This document shows, piece by piece, positions 22,915 to 33,995 of a DNA stretch of 64,000 bases. Each line of letters begins with the position of its first letter. Positions within the stretch are counted from its first letter, which is position 1. Both the position numbers and the translations under genes were made by a program. The notes beneath the pieces are model-generated. The model ran no database searches. It worked only from the letters and a program-made list of their open reading frames with translations, and was not told where the DNA came from. The DNA is taken from assembly GCA_030533445.1 (NCBI GenBank), contig CM060065.1, positions 47,561,964 to 47,625,963 of the forward strand, given 5' to 3'. Source of the stretch: Cyprinodon diabolis (lineage: Eukaryota > Chordata > Actinopteri > Cyprinodontiformes > Cyprinodontidae).

Positions 22915-23600
22915 GAAACACTGCTTGCTGCATCCAGCAGAACCAGGCTCAGTGTGAGGAGCCTTCTGTTGAGGATGACCAGAAGTACAAGGAGACACAA
23001 AGGAACATAAAAGCACTAATCCAATGCTTCCCTGTTCATTAGAAATGTAAACCAATTCTATTGATGGTTCTGTCTGGGGAACAAAAAGTCAAGCAAATGA
23101 GCTTGGTGTTGGTTTCAGGTCAAAAAGAATGAAAGAAAATAGAATATAAAGATAGCGGTTTAACTAACAGATACTGCAGGAATCAAGATTAGAAATAGAA
23201 TGAAGCAGAAGGAAGAACAGTTGTCCCTATGTCCTCCAGCACTCTAAGTCTATAGCAGCATAACTATAGAGATAGCTCAGGATAACCTAAGCCACTCTAA
23301 CTATAAGCTTTATCAAAAAGGAATGTTTTAAGCCTAGCCTTAAAAGTAGACAGGGTGTCTGCCTCACGGACTAAAACTGGTAGATGGTTCCACAGGAAAG
23401 CCTTATAACTAAAAGATCTGCCCCCAGTTCTACTTTTAGAACCACTAGTAAACCTGCAAGTGTGAGAGTGAACAATCAGATCTCTAATATCAGATGGAGC
23501 TTGGTTATTTAAGGGTTTATACGTATGTTATATGTGAGAAGGAGCAATTTAAGTTCTATTCAGTGGGCCAGTACAGCTTTCACTTTGCCAAGATTTCTAC
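22915..23600 (-). mobile_element. L2-like LINE 3' region, minus strand
   Basis: Near 22933 the sequence reads 'cagcagaaccaggctcagtg', the reverse complement of the L2 3' UTR block seen at 20727-20746. The rest, with 'aaaagtagacagggtgtctg' and 'agatggttccacaggaaag', is a widespread teleost repeat. The frame at 22791-23042 overlaps this and is not a gene. Confidence 0.65.
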
Positions 23601-23623
23601 AAATGAATAATTAGTCTGATATG

Positions 23624-24226
23624 CAGAGATGGGAAGTAACGAAGTACAAATACTTTGTTACTGTACTCAAGTAGATTTTTCTGATATTTTTACTTTACTA
23701 CTTATTTTTATGGCGACTTTTTACTTCTACTCCTTACATTTTTACACAAATATCTGTACTTTCTACTCCTTACATTTTTAAAAAATTGGCTCATTACTTT
23801 AGTTTTGAATCATTTCAATGGAGTTACCGTTATTATTTTTTACGTCATCAATACCAAATTCAATCTAATTGGATGAGAATCTACGTTGCATTTGACGCAC
23901 CACTACAAGATGAATCAACAGATTCGGCGGTATTCATTCGCGGCAAATCATTGCAGCTTGGTGGCGGTGGCGTTAGCATAGTATTATGGACGACGAGATG
24001 ATCTAGTCCTATTGACAGACATCCATTTAAAATGTAGGCAACGGCATGAAAAAAGTGGTTTCTACTTTTACTTTTATACTTTAAGTAAATTTACAAGCCT
24101 GTACTTTGTTACTTTTACTTGAGTAAAGAAGTTTAATCAGTACTTCCACTTTTACCAGAGTATTTTTTAACACAAGTATCTGTACTTTTACTCAAGTACG
24201 GAAAGTGAGTACTTTTGCCATCTCTG
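23624..24226. mobile_element. hAT-like MITE with 'tactttac' terminal theme, 603 bp
   Basis: It begins cagagatgggaagtaac and ends gtacttttgccatctctg, imperfect inverted ends. Both arms are full of 'tacttttact' and 'actcaagta' words. The flanks ctgatatg and ctaaaatg agree at 6 of 8 positions, fitting an aged 8-bp duplication. This family is very common in fish. The frame 23786-24001 within it is not supported as a gene. Confidence 0.75.
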
Positions 24227-24948
24227 CTAAAATGATTGTTGGAGCAGCTGTCTTGCACTTCAGTTCTGAAGCGATAGACAACAGGATACTGTTGGCGCTG
24301 AAATAAAGTGTTAGTCAATGTTTTAAAGAGTAAGATTTTCACTAATGGCTTGCATAAAACTTAAACAGCTCAACCTTGTTAAAACAACATTTACAAACGT
24401 TTTTTTTCCTGGCTGTTAAAGTCTGAATGATTTAAAGATACAATCATTAACAATAACATCCCTCTTTGAAACAATGCATATACCTGTTTTGTTTTAATCA
24501 CATTGAACAAAAATCAAAGCAATATATATCGTAATAAAATATATTTTGCACTGAAAACACCCGATGACCTCCTTCTAGCAGAGGTGGTACCTCATGATGG
24601 TGGTCTTCTGTTTGGCTGTTTTTTTATTGGGTAATTCTCATATTTTAGCCTTGGCTTTTGACATTAAGAACCTGATGCAGTCATGTTACATAAAAGGCTG
24701 CATAACAGGAGAACTTCACACCTTCTCCCCAACTCGTCTCTCAGGATGGAAACCATTTTCAGCCATTACTTCTCAGCTTACTTTGCAGCATTGCATCCTT
24801 CAATAATCACACCTGTCTGTTCAGCTTAATTCAACTGAATTGAATTAAGCTGAGCAGAAAACTGTTAAGGTAATCTTGAAGGTTATTAAAAAGTGGTCAG
24901 AGAGGACATGGTTGTGAAGAAATGCTGTTATTTCTTCAAATTGTTGAC
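24227..24948. other. No gene recognised; one hairpin
   Basis: Non-coding sequence with an 18-bp hairpin at 24817-24857 (arms agree at 17 of 18, 5-base loop). Confidence 0.45.
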
Positions 24949-25740
24949 TTAGACTTAGACATCTTTTATTGTCATTTTTCATACAAAGAGTGTATACAAA
25001 ACAAACTTTTGTTTAGTACTGCTTTCCAGACAGCAAATTAACTTCCCATTCCATAAATTGAAGCAGTGATCAAATGTACAATTGATGTTACGGGCTCAGT
25101 ACATGCAGCGCTGGGATGAAATGTCTTTCATGGAGGGAAGAGAAGCCCTGATGATCTTCTCTACTGTTCTCACCACTCTTGTCACCTTCTTCCAGTCTGA
25201 GGCGCTGCAGCCTCCACACCACACAGTGAGACAGCTGGTCAGAACGCTCTCTATGGTGCTTCTGTAGAAGGTTGTTAGGATGGGTGGAGGCAGGTGGGGT
25301 CTCTTCATCCTCCGCAGGAACTACAAGCGCTTTTGTCCCCTTTTGATCAGTGAGGTGGTGTTTACAGTCCAGGTGAGGTTGTCTGTGATGTGCACCCCCA
25401 GGAATTTGGTGCTGCTGACCACGTCTTCAGATAATCTGTCGAAGAGCAATGGAGCATGGTTAGGCCGGTTCTTTTAGAAGTTGACGATGGTCTACTTCGT
25501 CTTCTCCATGTTCAAGATCAGGCTGTTATCTCTGCACCAGTCTACCAGCTGCTCCACCTCCTCTCTGTAGTCCTGGGCATTGTCTTCTCTGATGAGGTCC
25601 ACCACCGTGGTGCCGTCTGCTGCCGACGCAGCTGTAATGGGAGCCTGTGCTTAGGGTGATGAGATCAGAGGTGTTCTGTCTGAACCGGACTTACTGAGGT
25701 CTATTTGTGAGGAAGTCTTGCAGCCAATTGCAGAATGCTG
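24949..25740 (-). mobile_element. Non-LTR retrotransposon, RT C-terminal half (broken)
   Basis: On the minus strand the 3' tail has 'gacaataaaagatgtctaag' near 24955. Upstream lie RT thumb/C-terminal motifs: WCRDNSLILNMEKTK, KFLGVHITDNLTWT, LTTFYRSTIESVLTSCLTVW and KIIRASLPSMKDI. Stops interrupt the frame (near 25317 and 25472). The same family is found on the + strand at 36870-37215. It is a truncated LINE; the clade is not certain. Confidence 0.85.
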
Positions 25741-26500
25741 TATGTCAGCACAAGGTCCAAAATGTGCGAAACATCCGAGAGTGTGAGAGTAACTGTAGCG
25801 TTCAAGTGAGTCTTATCTGTTATTCTGATCCTGACCTGTTTTCTGTTTTGGATTGTAGTTTTTGCCTTTCCCTTTTCTGCTCTTTCTGCTTTGAGTTTTT
25901 TTACTGTTCTTCCTGGATTCTGCTGGTTACCAAACCTGGACTGTTTCACTGACCTTGGCTTGGATTCCCCTTATGGCTGCTTTACTCCCTCAGTATTGGC
26001 TGGCGTTCAGCTCATCATCACTCGGGGTTCAGGAAGCAGCCATGGCTGCAAACAACATGCAAAATGACATCTGTCCTGGATTCCTCCTTTTCCTCTGGGA
26101 TCAGACTGGACTTTGAACCAGGTCAGTGACTTTTGCTCCAAGTCGTGACCAGCCTGACATTCTAGTCACTGACCTGTATTTCTTATCTCTGCAGAGAATC
26201 TCTGCCCCGTTGACGCCTAGCCGCTAGCTGTAAACCTTTGGTTAAAATGAAAAAAAACCTGTTGAAAATTGTCCTGCTCTGAATATTGGTTCCTAGTTTC
26301 TGAGGGTATTACAGGATGAGGGAAACTAAGGGTTAAATGTCCAAAAGAGTTGTAATTATTAACTGCCTTTGGAGTAATCAGTTAGTCAGAGAGAAAGATT
26401 GTTGCTACTCTACCTCCTTGCTCAGAATTTCTGGGTATGTGAAAATGTTAATAACCAGAAGGAGTTGCCTCATATATGTTCACATAATTCCAGAAAAACC
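25741..26500. other. No gene recognised
   Basis: The sequence has the look of a decayed retroelement leader (pyrimidine-rich, 'gttcttcctggattctgctg') but no motif proves it. Confidence 0.3.
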
Positions 26501-26504
26501 AATC

Positions 26505-26590
26505 CACTGGACTTTTTTTTACAAGTTTGAAGACATTTTGCTTCCCGTCCAGGAAGCTTTCTCACTTAAAAAAATCTGGCATAATCCTCT
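26505..26590 (+). repeat. Arm of a hairpin repeat also present at 60.5 kb
   Basis: The block 'ccactggac...acaagtttgaagaca...cttcccgtccaggaagcttt' matches both arms of the inverted repeat at 60478-60701. It is part of a common teleost repeat with the words 'gaagac' and 'aagctt'. Confidence 0.6.
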
Positions 26591-28950
26591 CGCTGCAGCC
26601 AAGTTTCTGCAAGGCAACATAAGTCAATATGATTATCAAAAATCAAGTCATTAACTAGCAGACTTTTTAAAGAAGAAGATCTCTTGTTAGATAAACCACA
26701 TTTATTCGTTTAATCTTTTTCCCCAATTGGAGTTATTTTTATTAGATAATGATGATTTTCTCCTTTGGGTTTCTTTTCTAATTTATTTTTATTTTGGTTG
26801 TGGCCAAGACACTGTCTGGATGGAGTAATGAGTGGGTAACAGTAGAGAAGCTGCAGAGAGGTATATTAAACTACAACTCTGCTTCCTGGTCTGCACCCTG
26901 GGTTGTCAGTGTTTTGGAGGACTAATAAAAAAGGAAGTGCTGCACCATCTAAAGTGGGATGGATGCCGTCTCTCCGAATCAGACCAGGTTATGAGCAAAA
27001 AGATTGCCAATTATTAATGTAGCCCATGGTGGTACCCACTTACTGGCTTTTATGGTCCGACTGGCTACTGGTTCTGGTTTCTGCAAACTCACCGATGGTA
27101 ACTTTAACGAAGAGCAGCTGTAAAATGTCTCCTAACTTCTCACCTCAGTACTAAAACCTTGATGCTTAGTTACATTAATAATCTCTGCATGTGTTCATGT
27201 GTAGTACATTGACTCTTTAAGAGTTATTCCAACAACTGCAGTAAGATATACACTATGTAGAGTTCTCATTTAACACTAATTCCAAGTCGGACCAAATGCA
27301 CTCTGAAAGTGTTACTTTAAACACTGCAAAATGTACTGTTTGCCTCTCAAAGTTTCTATGGTGTAGGGATTTGTAGCAGGAAGCGCTTGTGCAGCTAAGT
27401 CATTTGACTGTTGTTGGGTTTTTTTCTGTTATAATTAAACAGTTGTTTAATAAATAACAGAATCTGACACCTTTGAGAAATATTTTAACACAGAGCTGAA
27501 TTTGCAGAGTCTGTAAAATCCCTATTAGTGCACAATAAGTGATTATAGTTCTGGACTGAATCATATCTTCTGCGTTTGGTGCTGAAAATGTTTCAGTGTT
27601 GGAATGAATCATGAGTGTAGCTAATGGAAATGAGACATGTGCATTTATTAGAGCAGTGAATCAGTGAGTAATCAGTTCTTTATAAGCTGGCTTCTTCCTG
27701 GACTGGATTTAAGGCCTTCTCTTACAGCAGAGTCACAGATTCGTCACACTCGGTGGCATGTGCTCTGGGAGATCCTCAAAATGAGTGGGTGATCCAGCCA
27801 ATTCTCAGCATCCATCCCCTCCTCCATCCGCTTCTCAGAAAATAGATTTTCCTCCTGGAATACACTAAAAATATACATTTACTGACATGCCTTTGACTCT
27901 ATGAAGGCTCCTTTTCTCCCTCAGATTGTAAAAGCAATAAATGCAGCTGGCTAAAAAGATTCAGGATGCTTCTTGTTGATGGAAACCTTTCCTTTGTTTC
28001 TTCATCTTGTCTTTTTCCTTGGAACGAGGTGGACGAGATCTTTGATGCAGCAAAGCTGGAAATGTTCCCAGTCATGTAGCTGTGCTTTAATAACACACAC
28101 CTGCTGTCCAGCTCGTTCCTCTCTCTGAATATTTGTTCTCAGAAATCTGAGCTGCCGTTCTTACATAATGCTTCTGGTTGTCCCGTGAGATGTGTTCAGT
28201 ATGCAGATTAAAGTGGACGGATCTGTTTTACATTTGCTGAGATGAGGATCTTTACCTGAGGCTCAAGTTCTTTTTGCACTTAATCTGCTGCGCTCATTGG
28301 AGAAGCAGCCAGCTAAAGGTTCATTACTACACAAAACCATCTGGGTCACTGTAGTAGTATTTAAAAATCTCCAACTGTTTGATATTTCTCTTCTGTCCCC
28401 TAGTGGACAAACACTGAAATTAGCCCCTGTGTGCAGAAAAGTTGACCAAAGAATTAAGTAGCATTGCTTATTTTTACTGTGCGAAGCAAATAGTGATTGC
28501 ACATAAAAACAGAAGGAAACGGAAAGAACCTTAGGCCTAAACATCTGTCCCATAATACTGACTCTGCATGCTGGCCGGTCACATGCAGGGGAACTAAAGA
28601 CAAAACCACCAAAGACCAAAACATCTGAAAGGAGCAGCTTGATGTTAATCAGATTATTAATCTTTAAAGTACAACAAGAAATCAATGTTTCTTTGTTGAT
28701 ATGGTTCAGTTTACTTCCAAATAAGCTGCTGACATTAGACTGTGTTTAGTATACAACGATGCAGATGTTAAACAGTTGCTTTAATATCAGAGAACCTATA
28801 AGCACATGAAAAGAGCCACTCCAAAAAAAACAAAAAAACAAAATCAGAGCAATGGCCGTAAATCTTGAAAAAGAAACAAAAAGAAAAGATTTAAAAATAG
28901 ATGTATTAAATAAATGCAGGGAAATAGAACATTTTTATGTGTATTTACAT
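26591..28950. other. No gene recognised
   Basis: Long non-coding stretch; I see no exon with clear splice sites and a conserved reading frame. Short minus frames at 27400-27612, 27899-28096 and 28263-28685 lack motifs. Confidence 0.4.
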
Positions 28951-28953
28951 TCA

Positions 28954-29210
28954 TTAGGACAGATGATGGATCCATTTTCCTGAAAGGAAGACAAGGGAGA
29001 CACCTCTGTATAGATACCAGCTGCCTTCTCCAGACCACTGACCTTTTTAAGGTCCGTTAGCCCAGAGGACCCTTTCTGCCGACCCGGCTGTTCATTGCAG
29101 TTTGCACCAGTTCTGATGGGTGGACACAGAACAGACTGAAACAATGGCCATGTACAAAATGAAGGAGAAATGTTCATCTTCTTTCTTAGTGGATCCATCA
29201 TCTGTCCTAA
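28954..29210. repeat. Perfect 21-bp inverted repeat, arms 215 bp apart
   Basis: The arm at 28954-28974 (contains gacagatgatggatcc) is the exact reverse complement of 29190-29210. The enclosed DNA has an open minus frame (28935-29213, 92 codons) of unknown meaning. It may be a small inverted-repeat insertion. Confidence 0.8.
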
Positions 29211-29278
29211 CATTACCTACAAGCTGAATTCACATTATCACTATTTTATACGTTCAAAAGGGAATCTGTGTTGTTCCA

Positions 29279-29513
29279 CACTGCAAAAATTATCTAGAAA
29301 TAAGTAAAAAAAATTTTTGTAAGTGTATTTACTCTTAATTTGAGTATGAAAATAAGATCCCTTGCAATAGAATTAGTATATTTACTCTTAGAATAAGATA
29401 GTTAGATAATATGTACTTGGAGTATGAAAGTACAATTGTTTTTTCTTTTTTTTTAATGTAAATTGTCTTGTTCATTTGGCAAAGTGTCCTCCTAAAAAAA
29501 AAAAAATAAATAA

Positions 29514-29577
<64 letters not shown>

Positions 29578-29828
29578 TTATTTATTTAGATTTCTATATT
29601 CTGGAAGTAAAAGTGACATTTTGCCAATGGAACAAGACAATTTACACTTAAAATTAGAAAACACAATTGCGTTGTCTTATTTAAAGTTCATATTGTCTAA
29701 TTATCTTATTGTAAGAGAAAAAAAATACTCATTTCATTGGCAAACTATCTCATTTACCTACTGAAATTAAGGGTAAATATACTTAATTTAAGGAACTTTT
29801 TACCTATTTCTAGATTGTTTTTCCAGTG
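29279..29828. mobile_element. CACTGCAAAA-type MITE with long inverted arms
   Basis: It starts cactgcaaaaattatctag and ends with ctagattgtttttccagtg. The arms stay similar for roughly 90 bp. A related shorter copy is at 43348-43598. An AT dinucleotide microsatellite has expanded inside it. No convincing target duplication is visible, so the superfamily is open. Confidence 0.7.
29517..29572. repeat. (AT)n microsatellite
   Basis: About 28 uninterrupted AT units, flanked by AAAT/TTTA runs. It lies inside the MITE at 29279-29828. Confidence 0.95.
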
Positions 29829-30415
29829 TAAATGTGTAGCTTCTGCTTCCACACCTGTTTATCAGAATCCATGAATACCTCTTTAAAAGAGGAGCTGTAA
29901 AATCATAAAAGCCAAAGTCTTTGTGGTTTGTTTGCTGCTATGTGGGCACTAGGTGTCACTTTGTCCAATCAGCCTTGAAGTTTCTGCTGAACAGATCCAA
30001 TCAGAACAGTCCCACATTAACCATGGGTAGAACTGATCATGAGTGCTAAACATCAGTCCAGATCAGCATGTTAAGCTTTTCCTAAAGATGGGAGAATGTT
30101 GGAGCTCCCATAATAGTCTTGAGGAATCTCTCTGATTTAGCAAACTTCTAAAACAATATTCTTCATGCATTTAAATGTATTAAACATCTGTGCTGCAGTA
30201 GAGCTGGTTATGGAACAACAGGCTGAACTGAAGGCAGAAGATGAAGAGCATTACTGGGCCATAAAGAAGCTGTTTTATATTTCCTAGTATTTTGTAATGT
30301 GAGGATGTCATTGCCTCCATGTGGAAGGAAACCGTTTATCTTTAACAGAAACTGATTTGGACTGAAAATAAAACCTTTACCTTCTTCTCTCCTTCCTGTC
30401 CTTTTTTATCTGCAG
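29829..30415 (+). other. Intron end before a SHANK2 exon
   Basis: No gene is seen. The last 45 bp form a strong polypyrimidine tract ending in tgcag, the acceptor of the exon at 30416. Confidence 0.6.
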
Positions 30416-30482
30416 GTGGCCATTATCGCTGGAAATTTTGAGCTCGCTGAACTCATCAAGAACCACAAAGACTCTGATATAG
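30416..30482 (+). CDS. shank2: SHANK2 exon, end of ankyrin-repeat region
   Basis: SHANK2 (ProSAP1) is a scaffold of excitatory postsynaptic densities, linking receptor complexes to Homer and the actin cytoskeleton. This 67-bp exon encodes VAIIAGNFELAELIKNHKDS followed by DI, a near match to the last ankyrin repeat of vertebrate SHANK proteins. The acceptor (polypyrimidine then cag) and donor (g|gtgagt) are strong. It enters in phase 0 and leaves in phase 1; the last base g plus 'tg' of the exon at 63617 makes the Val codon before PFREAP, as in mammals. Only the long ankyrin isoform should contain it. The preceding ankyrin exons, SHARPIN-binding N-terminus and promoter were not found and should be upstream of the window. 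Confidence 0.93.
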
Positions 30483-31204
30483 GTGAGTCCAGAGTCCCTC
30501 CTTACCTTTCATCCAGCTCAGCTCCTTCTTCCATCACCGCCGACTGTCTGCTTCTGAATCCTACTTGGGATAGATTTCAAATCCCCCAATCTTTTCATCC
30601 TCCTAATTGACTTTCCTCTATAATCCCTCATGCTGGATTATCAGTGTGTTGCCGTGGGAACCAAAGTTTATCCTCACACCAGGACGAATCCTTGGCGCCA
30701 GGATGTGGGAACTTGGTTCTGCTGAAGCTGATTTGTTGCTGATTTCCATTGAATCAGATTTTTCTTCATTTAGAGGGGAGATCTGCAGGGGAGCTAGTCA
30801 AGACTTTTTTACTTCTTTGTTTGATAGATTCCAGCTGTTGTGCTTCTGTTCCAACTCCTTCTTCTATGAGGCATTTTTTTCTTGTTATCTGAGGAGAATC
30901 CAGAAGTGTTCGGATTCATTTGAAGGGTTGGGATGGAGCAAGTGACCTCTAAATCATAAATGCAGCTCAGAGTTAAATGAATTGCTTCTATTGGTAAATT
31001 AATTGAATAAAGTTATCCCAGCTTAATTTATATAAACTTAGTGGATTAAGTTGGGTCAACTTGATTAAATTACTTGTTAGAAATTGAAGAAAGCTCCCCC
31101 TGCTCATGCATAACGGGGAAAAACTCACTATTTATGTCTTTGGGTTCTCAGTGACAGAAGCTCTTAAGCATTTAGAGACATAAAGGAACAAAAGCTGATA
31201 TTTT
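30483..31204 (+). other. Start of the 33-kb SHANK2 intron
   Basis: No gene or firm repeat is visible. An open frame at 30607-30945 has no motif and lies in the intron. Confidence 0.5.
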
Positions 31205-31366
31205 ACAAAAAGATGCAACAGTGGAAATTACTTTACAGACAACACCTTCCACCCTCTGCACCAGAGTGTAGAGGAGCTGAGCAGCTCCTTTAGTGAAAGA
31301 CTCTTACATCCTGTTTGTAAAAAGGAGCACTAAAGCAGGTCATTCCTCCCTTCTGCTACCACCAGA

Positions 31367-31908
31367 TAACCTGACTCCGCCAGATGGATTTGCTCTGCAT
31401 ATCCATCTGGAAACCTTCCGTTGAAGTAATTTTGGGAAGGGGCGAAAATACTGGTTAGCTGATTGGCCTATGTTGGTGATAGACGGGCCAAATAAACCAA
31501 TCAGATCAACGAAGCATATGACGTAAGAGAGCGACGACGAAGAGGAGCCAATTGATAGATCAAACTCTTGCCGAAACCAGTCAGAAGAAGAGCAAAAACA
31601 TATTTTCCTCTGAGAAAAGCCTCCAGAGCAGTGTTTTGCTCTTCTTTCAGTGAAGAAATACTGTGTAACTCCGATAAAACTTGCTCGATAGCCACGCTAA
31701 CGCTAGTTTCATCGGCTGAAGCCGCCATGTTCTTTAGACTGAACTGTCGCGCTTCTCGTTGCATCACACCTCAACCCGCCTCAAAGCCAACGCTGATTGG
31801 ACGTTCGTTTGGTGAACGGCTCCAAATTTTCTTCAACAGAGAGTCTCCAGACTGATTAGCGAGTGAAATCTTGAAAGCTCGCGAGATCAGGATGGTCTCA
31901 CGAGGCTA
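31367..31908 (-). mobile_element. Helicase-fragment transposon, copy 2
   Basis: This 542-bp copy lies in reverse orientation. The flanks accaccaga (31358-31366) and accgccaga (31909-31917) agree at 8 of 9 positions. Termini are TAGCC and GGTTA as in copy 3. It holds the longest form of the coding-like segment (see 31501-31767). Confidence 0.85.
31501..31767 (-). pseudogene. RecQ-like helicase N-terminal fragment inside transposon copy 2
   Basis: The 88-residue frame contains LKEEQNTALEAFLRGKYVFA then LLLTGFGKSLIYQLAPL. This matches the Q-motif-to-Walker-A start of a RecQ-type superfamily 2 helicase, except that the Pro of the usual PTG is Leu here. It ends in an unrelated tail (RRRSLTSYASLI). 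It lacks all later helicase motifs (DEAH and onward), so it cannot be a working helicase. It may be a captured exon or the first exon of the autonomous element. Confidence 0.7.
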
Positions 31909-32195
31909 ACCGCCAGACTCTACAATGAGACACTACAACAGCAATAACTTGTGCAATGTATAATGAGCAATTAGTATTTAATACCCTGTGCAGTAACCTG
32001 TATAATAATTCTGCTACATAAGAGACTTCAGCTGTCATATATACGTATATATGCGGATGCACTGTATATACTGTTTATATCCCATGCACCTTTTCCTCCT
32101 TTTGTCACCTGCTTCTTCTCCTTTGACTATTTGAGCTGATGTAACGAGTAGATTTCTCCTCTGTAAGATTAATAAAGTCAATCAATAGTTTGTAG

Positions 32196-32820
32196 AAGTC
32201 CATCAATAAATAAATGTTTTCAGGACTTTGGCTGCAGAACATCTCCGGTAAATGTTGGGATAGGTTGTTGTTTTGTGCAAAAACCTTAAATTTAAACTTG
32301 AATGGCAGCTGTGGTTACAGCTGAGCTTCGACCTGGAGGGAATAAAGAGTTTAGAGTTTAAAACATTCCAAACACAGCCATTCAGGAAAACGTACTCCTA
32401 TAGAACCATTTAACACGCAAAGATGTTTTTTCTGCTGGCTCAAAGATAGTGAAAACATAAAACTGATAAAAAACACGTTTTACTAAAGAAACATTGCGAT
32501 TTGTTCTTTATAATCTTGGATAAAGCTGCTGTTAGCGATGGAGGAACTTAATTTGAATGAATCTTCATACATCAGATTGCTGATGTGAGGGTTTAGGTTT
32601 ATAACACAGAGAGTTTTCATAGATTAAAGGCCCCTTAGAGAATGTAAAAGAAGATAAGCAAACAAAAAGTAGATGTAGGACGGAAGAGTCTGTGGGGAGG
32701 GGAGGGGGTTGTAATCCAATCTACAGATGTAATCCTGCCATTGTTGACCTCATAAGGCTCACACAGGAGTGACATGATGAGAGTGGAACACAATCAAAAC
32801 CTGCCTGTTGTTAACATCTG
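32196..32820 (+). other. Intron sequence, no gene recognised
   Basis: Non-coding; a purine-rich patch (ggggaggggagggggttg) lies near 32694. This precedes the promoter-like region at 32825. Confidence 0.4.
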
Positions 32821-32823
32821 TTG

Positions 32824-32965
32824 GACCCGCCCCTCCATTCGGACCGTGTCCTGATCAGAACCAAATGCCTTTGATATAAACTGAAACAGAGACTCACTCC
32901 TTTCGCATCACTCCTGCTGATTGCATTATGGGATATCCTTGCTCCTGCATTCTTGTTTGGCCGCC
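32824..32965 (+). promoter_or_regulatory. Candidate internal promoter of SHANK2
   Basis: A GC box (cccgcccc, 32827-32834) is followed by a TATA box (TATAAA, 32875-32880) and, 25-30 bases on, an initiator-like 'ctcactccttt' near 32893-32906. A strong start codon follows at 32966. The order and spacing suit RNA polymerase II initiation, but this is inference from motifs. Confidence 0.4.
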
Positions 32966-32987
32966 ATGGGTGTTACCTGCTGTAAAG
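32966..32987 (+). CDS. shank2: Candidate alternative SHANK2 first exon (MGVTCCK)
   Basis: The start gccgccATGG is a perfect Kozak context. The frame reads MGVTCCK and leaves one base (g) before a GT, so it joins the exon at 63617 in the correct phase to give MGVTCCK-VPFREAP. The donor (aaag|gttggt) is weaker than consensus. G2 followed by V-T-C-C fits the N-myristoylation pattern (G-x-x-x-[STAGCN]), and the paired cysteines are possible palmitoylation sites, so such an isoform might be membrane-anchored. I do not recall this N-terminus from published SHANK2 isoforms with confidence. It may be chance: a 7-codon exon is weak evidence alone, and the frame is open upstream and downstream. Confidence 0.4.
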
Positions 32988-32989
32988 GT

Positions 32990-33786
32990 TGGTCCCCCCC
33001 CCTTTTTATTTCCCCCCATCTCTTCTCCTACCCGCCTCATGCACTGAAGAAAAACCCACCTTCTCCGGTCGCTCCCGTCTGGCCTGTTCAGCCTCATCCT
33101 GGCTCTAAGCTGCTTTGGTTTGTCTGAATTTTGATCACTGCGACTTAAACACTGTGTTTGTGTGTCTGATAAAAGGGAGCCTGAGGATTTCACCTTTTTA
33201 TATTTGGTGCAGATGATGTAAGGGTTTAACTTCATGACTTTATTTTTTATGACGTCAGAGGTTTTAAGACCTGAACATCAGCTGCAACCTGTGAAGCTGC
33301 AGAACAGGCATCTGGATTGATGCAGTTTATCTAAAGCATAAACTTAAAAATAAATGTCTGTGGGTCTTCTTCAGTCGTGGAAAATAATCTTTATTTAGCT
33401 GCTGCTCAAGGTTAGGAGAACCAGTTTATAAATGTGTGTAAAATGCTCCAGATTTATTTAGAACTGGAATTAAAATTTGGCCTAAATATATGAAACTCAT
33501 GATTTTCTTGCATTTTGCCTAAAATGAGTTAGTTTAGCAGGAATTGTTGTTGAGCATTCACACCGAATGCAAATGCTGCAAGTGGAGCAAGAGATTTCCA
33601 TGTTATCCTTTGTAAAGGCATGTTTAGGAGTGAATAAAAGCAGAAGGGGGATAGACATGTTGGACATGAGGATAGAGCAAAGTGAAACTCTGCTGGTATT
33701 CTGAAATCTGAACACTGATTTAACTGACCAGGGACCAGATCTGGTTGTGATGTAGGGTGAGGGGTATTTCAGCGTAATCTGAATAA
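32990..33786 (+). other. Intron sequence, no gene recognised
   Basis: A C-rich run follows 32990. The rest is ordinary AT-rich DNA. Confidence 0.45.
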
Positions 33787-33995
33787 TAATTTAACTTTAT
33801 TGATCTCACATTGGAGAAATTTACCTCTGCATTTAATCCATCCCCTTTGGGAGCAGTGGGCGTCCATTGTGTGGCACCCGGGAAGCACCCGGGTTAAGTA
33901 TCTTGCTCAGGAGCCCAGAGTGGTGGCAGTGGGGACCGGGTCCTTGCAACCTTCTCAGGGCGCATGCGCTCTGCTCTAACCCACTAGAAAAAATT
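33787..33995 (-). mobile_element. tRNA-derived SINE copy, minus strand
   Basis: Read on the minus strand it has a tRNA-like head (gtgggttagagcagagcg), the body 'gcccactgctcccaaagg', 'gatggattaaatgcagagg' and the tail 'caataaagttaaatt'. It is the same family as 21205-21430. Confidence 0.82.

Larger units (their letters stand above)
31205..32195 (+). mobile_element. LINE 3' fragment interrupted by a transposon
   Basis: The left part (to 31366) translates as a typical LINE C-terminus with HQSVEELSSSFSERLLHPV and RSFLPSAT; the right part (from 31909) continues with RLYNETLQQQ and ends in an 'aataaagtcaatcaat' tail near 32170. The helicase-fragment transposon copy 2 sits between them, with a 9-bp duplication, so the LINE is older. 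Confidence 0.75.

Noticed and set aside
22791..23042. Plus-strand frame of 83 codons as a possible gene
   Set aside because: It overlaps the start of a minus-strand L2-like repeat and has no motif or splice context.
23624..24226. A gene at 23786-24001
   Set aside because: The frame lies wholly within a MITE and shows no motif.
1..30415. Search for earlier SHANK2 ankyrin exons
   Set aside because: I looked for the preceding ankyrin-repeat exon by frame and motif and found none; it probably lies upstream, though a very short exon could be missed by eye.
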